Shown one piece after another: positions 46,011-54,732 of a stretch of 64,000 bases of DNA. The stretch is from Micromonospora inositola (lineage in GTDB: Bacteria > Actinomycetota > Actinomycetes > Mycobacteriales > Micromonosporaceae), in assembly GCF_900090285.1 (NCBI RefSeq), contig NZ_LT607754.1, positions 2,542,001 to 2,606,000 on the forward strand, given 5' to 3'. Position 1 is the stretch's first letter; each line of letters starts with the position of its first letter. The notes below the pieces were generated by a model that saw only the letters and a program-made list of their open reading frames with translations, made no database searches and was not told where the DNA came from. Made by a program: the position numbers and the translations under genes.

Positions 46011-47509
46011 GCCTCGGACAGTTCCTGCTGGTCGCGGTCCTCGCCGTGCCGGCGCTCGGCGCGGTCGCGGTGGCGGCCACCCCGCACGACCGGGGGGCCC
46101 GGCTGGTCGGTACGGTCGCCGCCGCGCTGACCCTGCTCGCCACCCTGCCGCTGGTCGGCGGCGACCACGGCTGGTTCGGCTACGGGCCGAGACCCGCCGT
46201 GCAGCCCTGGCACCGGCTCGACCTGCCCTGGGTGCCCGGCCTCGACCTGCGCTTCCACCTCGGGGTGGACGGGATCTCCTGGCCGCTGGTGGTGCTCACC
46301 GCCCTGCTCACCCTGCTCTGCTGCGGGTACACGCTGTGGCGGGTGCCCGACGGCGGCAGCGGCCGGGCCCTGGTCGCGCTGCTGCTGGTGGTCGAGGTGG
46401 GCATCCTCGGCACCTTCCTCGCCCTCGACCTGGTGCTGTTCTTCGTGTTCTTCGAGGTCGTCCTGCTCCCGATGTACGCGGTCATCGCCGGCTGGGGCGG
46501 CGACGACCGGCGGCGGGCGGCCCGCAAGTTCGCCCTCTACACGCTCTTCGGCTCGGTGCTGCTGCTGGTCGGCGTCTTCGTGGTGGTCGCCGCCGCCGGC
46601 ACCGCCGACCTCGTGGCGCTGACCGGCGGAGCCGGCCTGTCCCGGGGCACCCAGCTCGCCGCGTTCACCCTGCTGGCGCTGGCCTTCGCGGTGAAGAGCC
46701 CGCTCTGGCCGCTGCACTCCTGGCTGCCCGACGCGCACTCCCAGGCGCCGACCGTCGGGAGCGTCATCCTGGCCGGGGTGCTGCTCAAGATGGGCACGTA
46801 CGGCCTGATCCGGGTGGCGGTCGGGGTGGCCCCGGAGGGCGCCCGCTGGGCCGCCCCGGTGCTCGGGGTGCTCGCCGTCGCCGCGATCCTGATCGGCTCG
46901 CTGGTCTGCCTCGCCCAGGACGAGCTGAAGCGGCTGATCGCGTACTCCAGCGTCGGGCACATGGGTTTCGTGCTGCTCGGGGTGGCCACGCTCACCGCCA
47001 CCGGCATCCAGGCGGCGCTGATCGGCAACATCGCGCACGGGGTGATCACCGGCCTGCTCTTCTTCCTCGCCGGGGCGGTCAAGGACCGGACCCACACCGG
47101 CGCGCTCGCCGAACTCTCCGGGCTGCGGGAGACCGCGCCCCGGCTGGCCGGGCTGCTCGGCTTCGCGGCGGTCGCCTCGCTCGGGCTGCCCGGGCTGGCC
47201 GGGTTCTGGGGCGAGGCGTTCGCCGTGGTGGCCGCCGTCCGGCGGGGCGGCGGGCTCTGGACCACCCTGGCGGTGCTGGCCGCGGTCGGCGGGGCGCTGA
47301 CCGCCGCGTACTTCCTGCGGCTGCTGCGGCAAATCACCCACGGGCGGCCCAGCCCGGCGGTGGGCCGGCTGGCGCCCGGGCTGGCCGGGGCCGAGCTGAC
47401 CGCGTGGGCCCCGCTGGTGCTTCTCGCGCTGGCCGTCGGCCTGGCCCCCGTGCTGGTGCTCGGGTACGCGACCGGCCCGGTGGACGCCCTGGTGGGGGTG
47501 CTCAAGTGA
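46007..47509 (+). CDS. nuoM: NADH-quinone oxidoreductase subunit M
   Basis: 500 aa, antiporter-like subunit with about fourteen spans. Landmarks are FFVFFEVVLLPMYAVIAGWGG with the conserved Glu, VKSPLWPLHSWLPDAHSQAP, LAQDELKRLIAYSSVGHMGFVLLG and GLAGFWGEAFA. GTG at 46007 overlaps the nuoL stop. Confidence 0.94.
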   Translation: MSLGQFLLVAVLAVPALGAVAVAATPHDRGARLVGTVAAALTLLATLPLVGGDHGWFGYGPRPAVQPWHRLDLPWVPGLDLRFHLGVDGISWPLVVLTALLTLLCCGYTLWRVPDGGSGRALVALLLVVEVGILGTFLALDLVLFFVFFEVVLLPMYAVIAGWGGDDRRRAARKFALYTLFGSVLLLVGVFVVVAAAGTADLVALTGGAGLSRGTQLAAFTLLALAFAVKSPLWPLHSWLPDAHSQAPTVGSVILAGVLLKMGTYGLIRVAVGVAPEGARWAAPVLGVLAVAAILIGSLVCLAQDELKRLIAYSSVGHMGFVLLGVATLTATGIQAALIGNIAHGVITGLLFFLAGAVKDRTHTGALAELSGLRETAPRLAGLLGFAAVASLGLPGLAGFWGEAFAVVAAVRRGGGLWTTLAVLAAVGGALTAAYFLRLLRQITHGRPSPAVGRLAPGLAGAELTAWAPLVLLALAVGLAPVLVLGYATGPVDALVGVLK

Positions 47510-47546
47510 ACGGGTCCCGGGATCGTTGGTGGGGTGGGGTGACGGC

Positions 47547-49040
47547 ATGAGTCTGGTGCAGAGCGTGGACAACGTGGCGCTGCTGCCGGCGTACCTGGCC
47601 GCCGGCACCGCCGTACTCGTGCTCCTGGCCGACCTGCTGGTGGCCCGCGCCGGCGCGACGGTGGCCGTGGCCGCCGCGGGCGCCGTCGCCAGCGCGGTGG
47701 GCGCGGCGGTGGTCGGGGCGGGTGGCGAGCGGCGCACCTTCTGCGTGGGCGGTGACTGCTCCTGGGTGTTCAACGGCCGCGCGGCCCTGGTCGCGGCGGT
47801 CTTCGCGCTGCTCACCCTCGGGGTGCTGGCGCTGTCGGGGCCGCTGCTGCGGGCCGGCCGCACGCCGGTGGGGGAGTACTGCTTCCTCCTCGCCTGCGCG
47901 ATGACCGGCGGCGTGGTGCTCGGCGCGGCCGGCGACCTGATCACCCTGATCGTGGCACTGGAGACGCTCACCCTCCCGCTCTACGTCCTGGTCGGCCTGC
48001 GCCGGGGCAGCCTGGCCAGCGCCGAGGCGGCGGTGACCTTCTTCGTGGTCAGCGTGGTGGCGACGACGTTGACGCTGCTCGGCGCGGCGCTGCTGTACGC
48101 GGTGACCGGCGGGCTGCACCTCGACCGGCTCGGCGTCACCCTCACCGAGCGGCCGGAGCTGCTGGACCTGCCGCTGACCACGGTCGCGGTGGCGCTGGTG
48201 GTGCTCGGGCTGGCGTTCAAGGTGGCGGCGGTGCCGTTCCACGCCTGGGCCCCCGCTACGTACGACGGCGCGCCGCTGCCGGTGGCGGCGTACCTGTCGA
48301 CCGCGTCGAAGCTGGGCGGGGTGATCGCCCTGCTCGCCGTGGTCCAGCGGGCGCTGCCGGCCACCGTCACCGGTCCGGTGCTGGCCCTGCTCGCTGTGCT
48401 CACCATGACCGTCGGCAACCTGGTGGCGCTGCGCCAGCGGCGTACCGTCCGGCTGCTCGCCTGGTCCTCGGTGGCCCAGGCCGGCTACATCCTCGCCCCG
48501 CTCGGCGCGCTCGCGCTGGCGGCCGGCCGCACCGCCGACGCCCGCGCCGGGGCGTACGCGGCCGCGGTCGCGTACGCGATCTTCTTCGTGGTGCTGGAGC
48601 TGGCCGCCTTCGCCGCGGTGGTGGCCCTGCGCCCGGCGGACGCCGACGGCGGCACCCTGGACGACCTGCGCGGGGCGGCCCGCCGGCACCCGTGGGTCGG
48701 CGGCGCGTTCGCGCTCGCGCTGATCGGGCTGGCCGGGCTGCCGCCCGGACTGGCCGGGCTGTTCGCCAAGGTGACCGTGGTCCGCGCGCTGCTGGACGGC
48801 GGCGCCGGCTGGCTCGCCCTGGTGGTGGCGGTCAACGCGGTCATCGGCCTCGCCTACTACCTGCGCCTCGCCGCCACCCTCTGGGCCGCCCCGGACGCCG
48901 CCGCCCGGCCCGCTCCGGCGGACGGACCGGCCGTGGCCCGTCCGGCCGCGAGCGTCGGGCTGGCCCTGGCGGTCGCGACCCTGGTGGCCGTGGTGGTCGG
49001 TTTCGCCCCGCAACTCCTGCTCGACCTGGTGGCCCGCTGA
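47547..49040 (+). CDS. nuoN: NADH-quinone oxidoreductase subunit N
   Basis: 497 aa, third antiporter-like subunit. It shows ITLIVALETLTLPLYVLVGL, FKVAAVPFHAWAPATYDGAPLPVAAYLSTASKLGG and RLLAWSSVAQAGYILAPLGA. ATG at 47547 (MSLVQSVDN) is taken; a GTG at 47526 would add seven residues of dubious value. It ends the nuo run. Confidence 0.93.
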   Translation: MSLVQSVDNVALLPAYLAAGTAVLVLLADLLVARAGATVAVAAAGAVASAVGAAVVGAGGERRTFCVGGDCSWVFNGRAALVAAVFALLTLGVLALSGPLLRAGRTPVGEYCFLLACAMTGGVVLGAAGDLITLIVALETLTLPLYVLVGLRRGSLASAEAAVTFFVVSVVATTLTLLGAALLYAVTGGLHLDRLGVTLTERPELLDLPLTTVAVALVVLGLAFKVAAVPFHAWAPATYDGAPLPVAAYLSTASKLGGVIALLAVVQRALPATVTGPVLALLAVLTMTVGNLVALRQRRTVRLLAWSSVAQAGYILAPLGALALAAGRTADARAGAYAAAVAYAIFFVVLELAAFAAVVALRPADADGGTLDDLRGAARRHPWVGGAFALALIGLAGLPPGLAGLFAKVTVVRALLDGGAGWLALVVAVNAVIGLAYYLRLAATLWAAPDAAARPAPADGPAVARPAASVGLALAVATLVAVVVGFAPQLLLDLVAR

Positions 49041-49169
49041 GCCGGCCGCACAGCCGGCGCACAGGCTTTTCCAGGCAACTTTCAGCCATGAGCAGGATGG
49101 TTGGCGGGTACCGGGTTGTTGAACCGGTCAGCGGATTCCCGCACGGATCCGCGCACCGAAGGAGCGATC

Positions 49170-50048
49170 GTGCATCACAACCGTCTGAAGACCGCAGCGC
49201 TGCTCGGCCTGTTGACCTCGCTGATCCTTGCGGTCGGCTACTGGTTCGGCGGGAGCGGCGGCCTGGTCATCGCCGTCGTCGCCTCGTTGCTGATGAACGG
49301 CGTGACCTACTTCTACTCCGACAAGCTCGCGCTGCGCTCGATGCGGGCGCAACCGGTCAGCGAGGCGGAGTTCCCCGAGCTGTACCGGATGGTGCGTGAG
49401 CTGGCCTCCGAGGCGCGGCAGCCGATGCCCCGCCTGTACGTCAGCCCGACCTCGCAGCCCAACGCGTTCGCCACCGGGCGGAACCCGCAGCACGCGGCGG
49501 TCTGCGTGACCCAGGGCATCACCGAGATCCTCGACTACCGCGAGCTGCGCGGGGTGATCGGACACGAGCTGTCGCACGTCTACAACCGGGACATCCTGAT
49601 CTCCAGCGTGGCGGCCGGGCTGGCCGGCATCATCACCTTCCTGGCGAACATCGCCTGGTTCATCCCGCTGGGCTCCTCCGACGACGAGGATCGCCCGAAC
49701 CCGGCGGTGCTGCTGCTCACCCTCATCCTTGGCCCGATCGCGGCCACCATCATCCAGTTGGCGATCAGCCGGAGCCGCGAGTTCCAGGCCGACCAGTCCG
49801 GCGCCGAGCTGAGCCGGGACCCGCTGGCCCTGGCCAGCGCCCTGCGGAAGATCCACATGGGCACCCAGGCCCGGCCGCTGCCGCCGCAGGGGCAGCTGAC
49901 CAGCACCGCCCACCTGATGATCGACAACCCGTTCAAGCGTGGCGGCGGTATCGCCGCGCTCTTCTCCACCCATCCTCGGATGGAGGAGCGGGTCGCCCGG
50001 CTGGAGCGGATGGCAGCCAGCGGCGGTCCGGTGCAGTTCCAGCGCTGA
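49170..50048 (+). CDS. htpX: Membrane zinc metalloprotease HtpX
   Basis: 292 aa. Two N-terminal spans (about 10-45) precede the M48 catalytic motif [11 protein letters not shown] with His132, Glu133 and His136. Two more spans follow (about 150-200), and a further Glu ligand probably lies in [12 protein letters not shown]. HtpX degrades misfolded membrane proteins under stress. GTG at 49170 has AAGGAG at ideal spacing; a frame open from 49101 adds a hydrophilic leader unlike the family. Confidence 0.93.
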   Translation: MHHNRLKTAALLGLLTSLILAVGYWFGGSGGLVIAVVASLLMNGVTYFYSDKLALRSMRAQPVSEAEFPELYRMVRELASEARQPMPRLYVSPTSQPNAFATGRNPQHAAVCVTQGITEILDYRELRGVIGHELSHVYNRDILISSVAAGLAGIITFLANIAWFIPLGSSDDEDRPNPAVLLLTLILGPIAATIIQLAISRSREFQADQSGAELSRDPLALASALRKIHMGTQARPLPPQGQLTSTAHLMIDNPFKRGGGIAALFSTHPRMEERVARLERMAASGGPVQFQR

Positions 50049-50186
50049 CCCACGCCGACACCTCCGCCCGCGTCCGGTCCGGACGCGGGCGGAGTCGTGT
50101 GTCGGGGCACAAACCGATTCCCTCCCGTCCTGCCCGGCGTTAGGGTCGAAACGTCTCTCACCCATTACATCTCTCGGAGGTCGACG

Positions 50187-51446
50187 GTGGCCGCACTGCG
50201 CCAGTACCTGGGCGTCTGGCGGATCCCCGGCGCGCCGATGCTGCTGATCCTCGGCATCATCGGCCGGCTCGGGATCGGCATGACCTCGCTGGCGTTGCTG
50301 CTCGTCGTCGAGCAGGTGACCGGGCGGTACGCCCTCGCCGCGGTCGCCGCCGGCATCTATGCCCTCTCCGGCGCCGCGCTCAGCCCGGTCGCCGGGCGGA
50401 TCGCCGACCGGGTCGGCCCCACCCCCGTGCTGCTGGCCACCGCCGTCGCCCATCCCCTCGCGCTCTTCGGGCTGCTCGGGGCCAGCCGGTCCGAGACCGG
50501 CAACCTGGGCCTGATCTACCTGGCCGCCGGGGTCGCCGGCGCCACCTACCCGCCGCTGACCGCCGCCATCCGCGGCGCCTGGAACGACCTCACCGGCCCG
50601 ACCTCCGGCCGGTACCACCTGCGGAACACGGCGCTCGCCGCGGAGACCTCGCTCTTCGAGATCGTCTTCGTGCTCGGCCCGCTGCTGGTGGCCGCGTTCG
50701 TGCTGGTTGCCGACGCCGCCGCCGCGCTCGTCGGCGCCGCCGTGGTCACCCTGGTCGGTACCGCCGCGGTGGCCCTCGGCCGGGTGATGCGCGGCTGGCG
50801 GCCGCACCCGCGCGAGCACCACGCCAAGGGCCTCGGCCCGCTGCGGGTGGGCGGCTTCCCCGCGCTGCTGCTCTGCGTCGCCAGCCTCGGCATCGCGTTC
50901 GGCGCCGCCGGGGTGATCGTGCCGGCCTTCGCCGGCAACGCCACCGCCGACGACCCGGAGAGCCTCGCCGGCCTGCTGCTGGCCGTCTGGGGCATCGGCA
51001 GCGCCGCGGGCGGCTTCTGGTTCGGCGTACGCCGGCCGGCGGCCAACATGACCCGCCAGTTCGCCTGGCTGCTCGGCGCGGTGGCCGCCAGCTTCGCGGT
51101 CTTCGCCATGATGCCCGGCCCGGCGGCGCTGGGCGTCGCGCTGATCCTCGGCGGCGCCACCATCGCGCCCGCGTTGACCCTGGAGAACACCCTGGTCGGG
51201 CGGATCGCCCCGGCCGGCATGCTGAACGAGGCGTACACCTGGGTGGTCACCATGTCGGTGGCGGCGAGCGCAGCCGGCGGCGCGGTGGCCGGCCTGATCG
51301 TCGACCACGCCGGCGGCGTGCCCTGGGCGTTCCTCTTCGCTGGGGCGGCGGTCGCCGTCGGCGCCGCGGTCGCCGCGCTGCCCGCCGGTCCCATCGCCCG
51401 CGCCGAGGCCTCGGCGGTGCGCGCCGAAGCCCCGGTCGCCGTCTGA
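50187..51446 (+). CDS. MFS transporter
   Basis: 419 aa with about twelve membrane spans. The motif A-type loop reads [15 protein letters not shown] after the second span, and the two halves have the usual symmetry. Arg-rich cytoplasmic loop [20 protein letters not shown] separates them. An exporter is likely; substrate unknown. GTG at 50187 is preceded by GGAGG. Confidence 0.88.
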   Translation: MAALRQYLGVWRIPGAPMLLILGIIGRLGIGMTSLALLLVVEQVTGRYALAAVAAGIYALSGAALSPVAGRIADRVGPTPVLLATAVAHPLALFGLLGASRSETGNLGLIYLAAGVAGATYPPLTAAIRGAWNDLTGPTSGRYHLRNTALAAETSLFEIVFVLGPLLVAAFVLVADAAAALVGAAVVTLVGTAAVALGRVMRGWRPHPREHHAKGLGPLRVGGFPALLLCVASLGIAFGAAGVIVPAFAGNATADDPESLAGLLLAVWGIGSAAGGFWFGVRRPAANMTRQFAWLLGAVAASFAVFAMMPGPAALGVALILGGATIAPALTLENTLVGRIAPAGMLNEAYTWVVTMSVAASAAGGAVAGLIVDHAGGVPWAFLFAGAAVAVGAAVAALPAGPIARAEASAVRAEAPVAV

Positions 51447-51461
51447 GTACCCCGGACACGG

Positions 51462-51496
51462 GTCGAGCGGTCACCTCATCGGGGTGACCGCTCGAC
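51462..51496 (+). terminator. Terminator hairpin after the MFS gene
   Basis: GTCGAGCGGTCACC (51462-51475) pairs perfectly with GGTGACCGCTCGAC (51483-51496) across seven bases. Confidence 0.85.
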
Positions 51497-51551
51497 ACGC
51501 GGGGGATCGGCTGGCGGGACTCAACCCGTCCCGGACGGGTACAGCAGGGGA

Positions 51552-51647
51552 GTGTTCGTCTTCTTCTCGAGCCGGATCGGCTGCCTGGGGTCGATCCTGA
51601 TCAGCGCGATCCTGACGGTGATCCTGCTGTTGATCTTCTCGCGCTGA
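51552..51647 (+). CDS. 31-aa single-span hydrophobic peptide
   Basis: GTG at 51552 with GCAGGGGA just upstream opens MFVFFSSRIGCLGSILISAILTVILLLIFSR, a short basic loop plus one membrane helix. Similar tiny conserved membrane peptides are widespread in actinobacteria, but function is unknown. It stands alone between a terminator and the first yajQ-end repeat. Confidence 0.55.
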   Translation: MFVFFSSRIGCLGSILISAILTVILLLIFSR

Positions 51648-51662
51648 CCGGCGCCGTCAGCG

Positions 51663-51680
51663 GTAGTTGGTGAACTGCAG
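51663..51680. repeat. att-like core repeat, copy 1 (yajQ 3' end)
   Basis: GTAGTTGGTGAACTGCAG is identical to 53843-53860 inside the end of yajQ. The two copies are in direct orientation 2.2 kb apart. This looks like the displaced attachment site of an integrated segment. Confidence 0.6.
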
Positions 51681-51724
51681 AGATACCGCCTGCTACCAGC
51701 CAAAACGCAACCATGATCTCCGCT

Positions 51725-51744
51725 AGGCCGTCGTCAGGCCGTCT
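51725..51744. repeat. Arm-type repeat beside att copy 1
   Basis: AGGCCGTCGTCAGGCCGTCT contains two AGGCCGTC units. Close relatives lie at 53719-53738 and, inverted, at 58951-58970, each within about 120 bases of an att-like core on the element side. This resembles integrase arm-binding sites. Confidence 0.45.
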
Positions 51745-51806
51745 GACGGCAGCGTGAGGACCTGGTCGATGGCCCGCCGGGTCCGGTCCTCGATCGACGG
51801 CATGAG

Positions 51807-52362
51807 GTGCTCCGAAATGGCCTCACTCCCGTTCGGGTTGCCGAGGACCTTGGCGTGGACCCGAAGACTGTCGAGCGTTGGATCACGCAAGACAGGACCC
51901 CCTATCCGCGTTACCGCCACGCGATTGCGGCTCTCGTGCGGGAGGGCGAGGAGTAACTATGGCCAGCTGCTGTGACTCCAGAGAAGGCAGCCCGAATCGG
52001 GCAATCAGAGCTGATCCAGCTTTACTCGCGACGAGTTGCCGTGCCGCACGATCTCTGGCACCGGCTGATCAACAGGGCGGAGAAGAAGATCGACATCCTC
52101 GCCTACGCAGGGCTCTTCTTGGTCGAGCAGGAGCCAAAGCTCGTCGAGGCCCTAAAGCAGAAGGCGGCAGCCGGCGTCGAAATCCGGATCCTGTTGGGAG
52201 ACCCTGAGTCACCTGCCGTCTTGAGACGCAGCGTGGAAGAAGGCACCCCCGGCGTCATGGCGGCGAAGATTCACAACGTGATGCGGTACTAACCGCCTTA
52301 GAGGTGTTGAGCGCTGCTGGGTGCACTACCACGACACCACGCTGTACAACTCGATTTACCGA
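51807..52362 (+). pseudogene. Broken HTH-phospholipase-D-like protein gene
   Basis: Frame 51807-52292 reads VLRNGLTPVRVAEDLGVDPKTVERWITQDRTPYPRYRHAIAALVREGEE (an XRE-type HTH). It then meets an in-frame TAA at 51954, where relatives are expected to have Tyr in EEYLWP, and continues in the same frame as LWPAAVTPEKAARIGQSELIQLY and onward with IDILAYAGLF and IRILLGDPESPAV. A stop at 52290 follows KIHNVMRY, and the frame then shifts by one to read VHYHDTTLYNSIYR at 52321-52362. The HDTTLYNSIYR block and the layout match actinobacterial HTH plus PLD-like regulators that are intact elsewhere. A stop, a frameshift and loss of the C-terminus make it a pseudogene. The N-terminus is also uncertain. 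Confidence 0.7.
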
Positions 52363-52645
52363 GCTGCTTCGGCAGTGGCGTCAGTACCGCGGCGAGATGG
52401 AACGCGCCAAGGCTCCGTCGAAGCTCGAGACGGTGGGACCGGTCGACGTCGAGGACCAGGGCGATGACCGCGCGACGGTGACCGAGCAAGTCCGGCCGAT
52501 CTGGTGGAACGGGCCGACCAGCTTGAGCGGCACCGCCCACCCCTGGCGATTCGAGACCCGGCGAGACGCCGGCGGCTGGCGGGTGTGGGCAGCCGATCTG
52601 CCGGAGTGGTGCGATGTGCACGTCAGGGCAGACGCCTGCCGTTGA
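52363..52645 (+). pseudogene. Possible C-terminal fragment of an unknown secreted or lipoprotein
   Basis: After the HTH-PLD remnant a different frame reads LLRQWRQYRGEMERAKAPSKLETVGPVDVEDQGDDRATVTEQ and later WRVWAADLPEWCDVHVRADACR. Alternating strand-like segments and paired late Cys residues look protein-like, but no start or family is recognisable. It probably represents a joint between unrelated fragments. Confidence 0.35.
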
Positions 52646-52762
52646 GCGCTACCGGCGCAGGTCACTAGACCGTAACGGCCATTGACCGCCCGCTGGCCGT
52701 CTGCTTGGCTGCGTCGCAGTTGACCTTGCAGGTCTCAATCTCTCACTGCGTTGGAGAATGCT

Positions 52763-53170
52763 ATGTCCCCCGTTGATGCCATCAAATCCGTCTTCTCCCA
52801 GTACGCGGGCTTCGCCGGTCGAGCTCGCCGGTCCGAGTACTGGTGGTTCTTCCTCTTCACCCTGATCCTCAGCTTCATCGCCGGAATTCTGGACGGCGCG
52901 CTGGGAACCAGCATCGGGTCGGGTCCGAGCTCTACCGGCGTCGTCGGGCTCGTCGTCGGCTTGGCCCTGCTGCTGCCGGGCCTGGCCGTTGCCGTGCGGC
53001 GACTTCACGACACCGACCGCTCGGGCTGGTGGCTGTTGATCGGACTCGTGCCTCTCGTGGGGGGCATCGTCCTGCTCGTGTTCTTCGTAATGGGCGGCAC
53101 TCGTGGAAGTAACCGGTACGGCGCCGACCCGAAGGACGCTCCGCAAGCCGCCGCCCCGAGCATGGCCTGA
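52763..53170 (+). CDS. DUF805 family small membrane protein
   Basis: 135 aa. The DUF805 pattern is plain: YAGFAGRARRSEYWWFFLFTLILS, LLPGLAVAVRRLHDTDRSGWWLLIGLVPLVGGIVLL and the GTRGSNRYGADP tail. Four membrane spans are expected. Role unknown. ATG at 52763 has GGAG eight bases upstream. It is the only intact gene inside the 2.2-kb repeat-bounded segment. Confidence 0.88.
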   Translation: MSPVDAIKSVFSQYAGFAGRARRSEYWWFFLFTLILSFIAGILDGALGTSIGSGPSSTGVVGLVVGLALLLPGLAVAVRRLHDTDRSGWWLLIGLVPLVGGIVLLVFFVMGGTRGSNRYGADPKDAPQAAAPSMA

Positions 53171-53291
53171 CAAGGCCCCCATTTGACTGGCGGGTTGCTG
53201 GCCGCACCCTGCTCGGTGCGGCGGCCTGGTAGTGGCTGCCGACTTGCAAGCCCGAGGAAAGCGCCAAAGCTAAGCGAGCCCAGGAAGCCCT

Positions 53292-53328
53292 CGCCGGCGG
53301 TGACAGCGCACGGCTGTCGCCGCCGGCG
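53292..53328 (+). terminator. Terminator hairpin after the DUF805 gene
   Basis: CGCCGGCGGTGACAGC (53292-53307) pairs with GCTGTCGCCGCCGGCG (53313-53328), one T-G wobble, five-base loop. Confidence 0.75.
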
Positions 53329-53718
53329 CCATTCATCGGTCTTCGGCCAGCGCGAGCCGGCCGGACCCGCAGTCCGCCGTGATCCGACGCAGCCGCGAAA
53401 AGGCTCTTCCGGCACATTTCCTAGCTTCACGGACAAGCTAGCCTGCTCCGGCATTACAGGCTCAAACTTCACACGCTCGTCACCACTGCGCTCGTGGTCT
53501 CGGCACCTGACGGGGATGTCGTCTGCCTCTGACGAGCGACAGGGCACACCTAGTCAGCGCGCCGTCGGCTGGACTCCTGCCGAACCGCCTCCGTGAGGTC
53601 GCGCCAGGTACCGGCCGAGGTCTTTCTTCATCATCCGGTCGACCATTGCTCGGGCAGATCCTTCATTCGGGAAGTCGTAGCAGACCTCACGCCCTCCGTC
53701 ACCACCAAGCCAGGCCGC

Positions 53719-53738
53719 AGGCCGTCGCCAGGCCGTCG
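53719..53738. repeat. Arm-type repeat near att copy 2
   Basis: AGGCCGTCGCCAGGCCGTCG, on the element side of the yajQ end. It differs from the copy at 51725 by only two bases. Confidence 0.45.
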
Positions 53739-53836
53739 GAGGTCGAACAAGGCCAACCAACGATGACCATCAACGACGACGTGTGCGCAGTTAGCGCGGC
53801 GTGACGGGGGCCGTGACCTGTGAGTTAGGTGCTGCC

Positions 53837-54331
53837 TTACCTGTAGTTGGTGAACTGCAGGGCGACGCCGAAGTCCTCGCCCTTGAGCAGCGCGATGACG
53901 GCCTGGAGTTCGTCCTTCTTCTTGCCGGTGACCCGGAGCTGGTCGCCCTGGATCTGCGCCTGCACGCCCTTCGGCCCCTCGTCGCGGATCTTCTTGCTGA
54001 TCGCCTTGGCCTTGTCCGTGTCGATGCCCTGGATGACCTTGGCATCGATCTTGAAGACCTTGCCCGAAGGGCGGGGGTCGCCGGCGTCCAGCGACTTGAG
54101 CGAGATGTTCCGCTTGACCAGCTTCTCTTTGAAGACGTCCAGCGCCGCCCGGACCCGCTCCTCGGTCTCCGCCTGGAGGCTGATCGCCTCCTCGCCCGAC
54201 CAGGAGATCTCGGCGCCGGTGCCGCGGAAGTCGAACCGCTGCGCGAGCTCCTTCTCCGCCTGGCGGAGGGCGTTGTCGACCTCCTGACGGTCGACCTTGC
54301 TCACGATGTCGAACGACGGGTTCGCTGCCAT
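53837..54331 (-). CDS. yajQ: YajQ-family (DUF520) nucleotide-binding protein
   Basis: 164 aa, normal length. It begins [39 protein letters not shown] and has [52 protein letters not shown], the standard YajQ pattern. Family members bind RNA, tRNA or cyclic nucleotides. ATG at 54331 has AGGAG seven bases upstream; another ATG at 54337 is too close to it. The last codons form the att-like core described separately, so integration would leave the gene intact. Confidence 0.95.
   Translation of the reverse strand: MAANPSFDIVSKVDRQEVDNALRQAEKELAQRFDFRGTGAEISWSGEEAISLQAETEERVRAALDVFKEKLVKRNISLKSLDAGDPRPSGKVFKIDAKVIQGIDTDKAKAISKKIRDEGPKGVQAQIQGDQLRVTGKKKDELQAVIALLKGEDFGVALQFTNYR
53838..53860. repeat. 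att-like core repeat, copy 2 (inside the yajQ end)
   Basis: Read on the minus strand this is the yajQ C-terminus and stop (CAGTTCACCAACTACAGGTA). It matches 51663-51680 in direct orientation and 58831-58851 and 62785-62804 in inverted orientation. Confidence 0.65.
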
Positions 54332-54480
54332 GCTCATGCTCCTGCTGTCCGGCGGTCCGAAGGTGTTCCGTCGCCCGCTGACCAGCGGCACGACCCCCTG
54401 ACGGTACCCGGTTGCGGCGGTCCCGGGGGCAACCGCTATCCTTGCTTCCGCTGCCGCGCTCGGCGTGGTGGCGACGCCCT

Positions 54481-54561
54481 GGCGGGTTGCCCGAGCGGCC
54501 AATGGGAGCGGACTGTAAATCCGTCGCGAAAGCTACAGAGGTTCGAATCCTCTACCCGCCA
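54481..54561 (+). tRNA. tRNA-Tyr (GTA anticodon)
   Basis: Acceptor GGCGGGT pairs with ACCCGCC, anticodon GTA is at 54515-54517, the T arm reads GAGGTTCGAATCCTC and the long variable arm fits bacterial tyrosine tRNA. The discriminator is A and CCA is encoded at 54562-54564. It runs opposite to yajQ, with 149 bases between the tRNA and the yajQ start. Confidence 0.97.
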
Positions 54562-54574
54562 CCAGGTGCGAGAA

Positions 54575-54609
54575 CGGCCCCTGACCAGCATAAATGCGGT
54601 CGGGGGCCG
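54575..54609 (+). terminator. Terminator after tRNA-Tyr
   Basis: CGGCCCCTGACC (54575-54586) pairs with GGTCGGGGGCCG (54598-54609), one wobble, 11-base loop, and is followed by a T-containing stretch. Confidence 0.75.
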
Positions 54610-54732
54610 ATCTTGTCTAGTCCCGCTGAGTCCAGCCGTTACCCGCCATCGCTCACAGTCCGGGGGCGTATCGGGGGGAGCATCGGACGCCCGGATCATC
54701 CGTCGGGAAATCGGACAACCGCCGGCGTCTGC

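Larger units (their letters stand above)
53171..53836. other. Gene-poor stretch with a terminator and element debris
   Basis: No convincing gene. It contains the strong hairpin at 53292-53328, an arm-type repeat at 53719-53738, and a minus-strand open frame (53554-53760, with CYDFPNEGSARAMVDRMMKKDLG) that may be the remnant of a small protein. Confidence 0.45.

Noticed and set aside
45323..47971. An 882-codon minus-strand frame
   Set aside because: Antisense to nuoL-nuoN and composed of Gln/Pro/Arg/Gly repeats; a GC shadow.
51723..51920. Minus-strand 65-codon ORF
   Set aside because: It lies antisense to the HTH part of the broken HTH-PLD gene, whose plus-strand residues match a known family.
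53554..53760. Minus-strand ORF with CYDFPNEGSARAMVDRMMKKDLG
   Set aside because: Part looks protein-like, but there is no ribosome-binding site and no recognisable family; kept as possible debris.
54481..54609. tRNA-Tyr as the attachment site
   Set aside because: No second copy of the tRNA 3' end was found in the window; the repeated sequence is the yajQ end instead.
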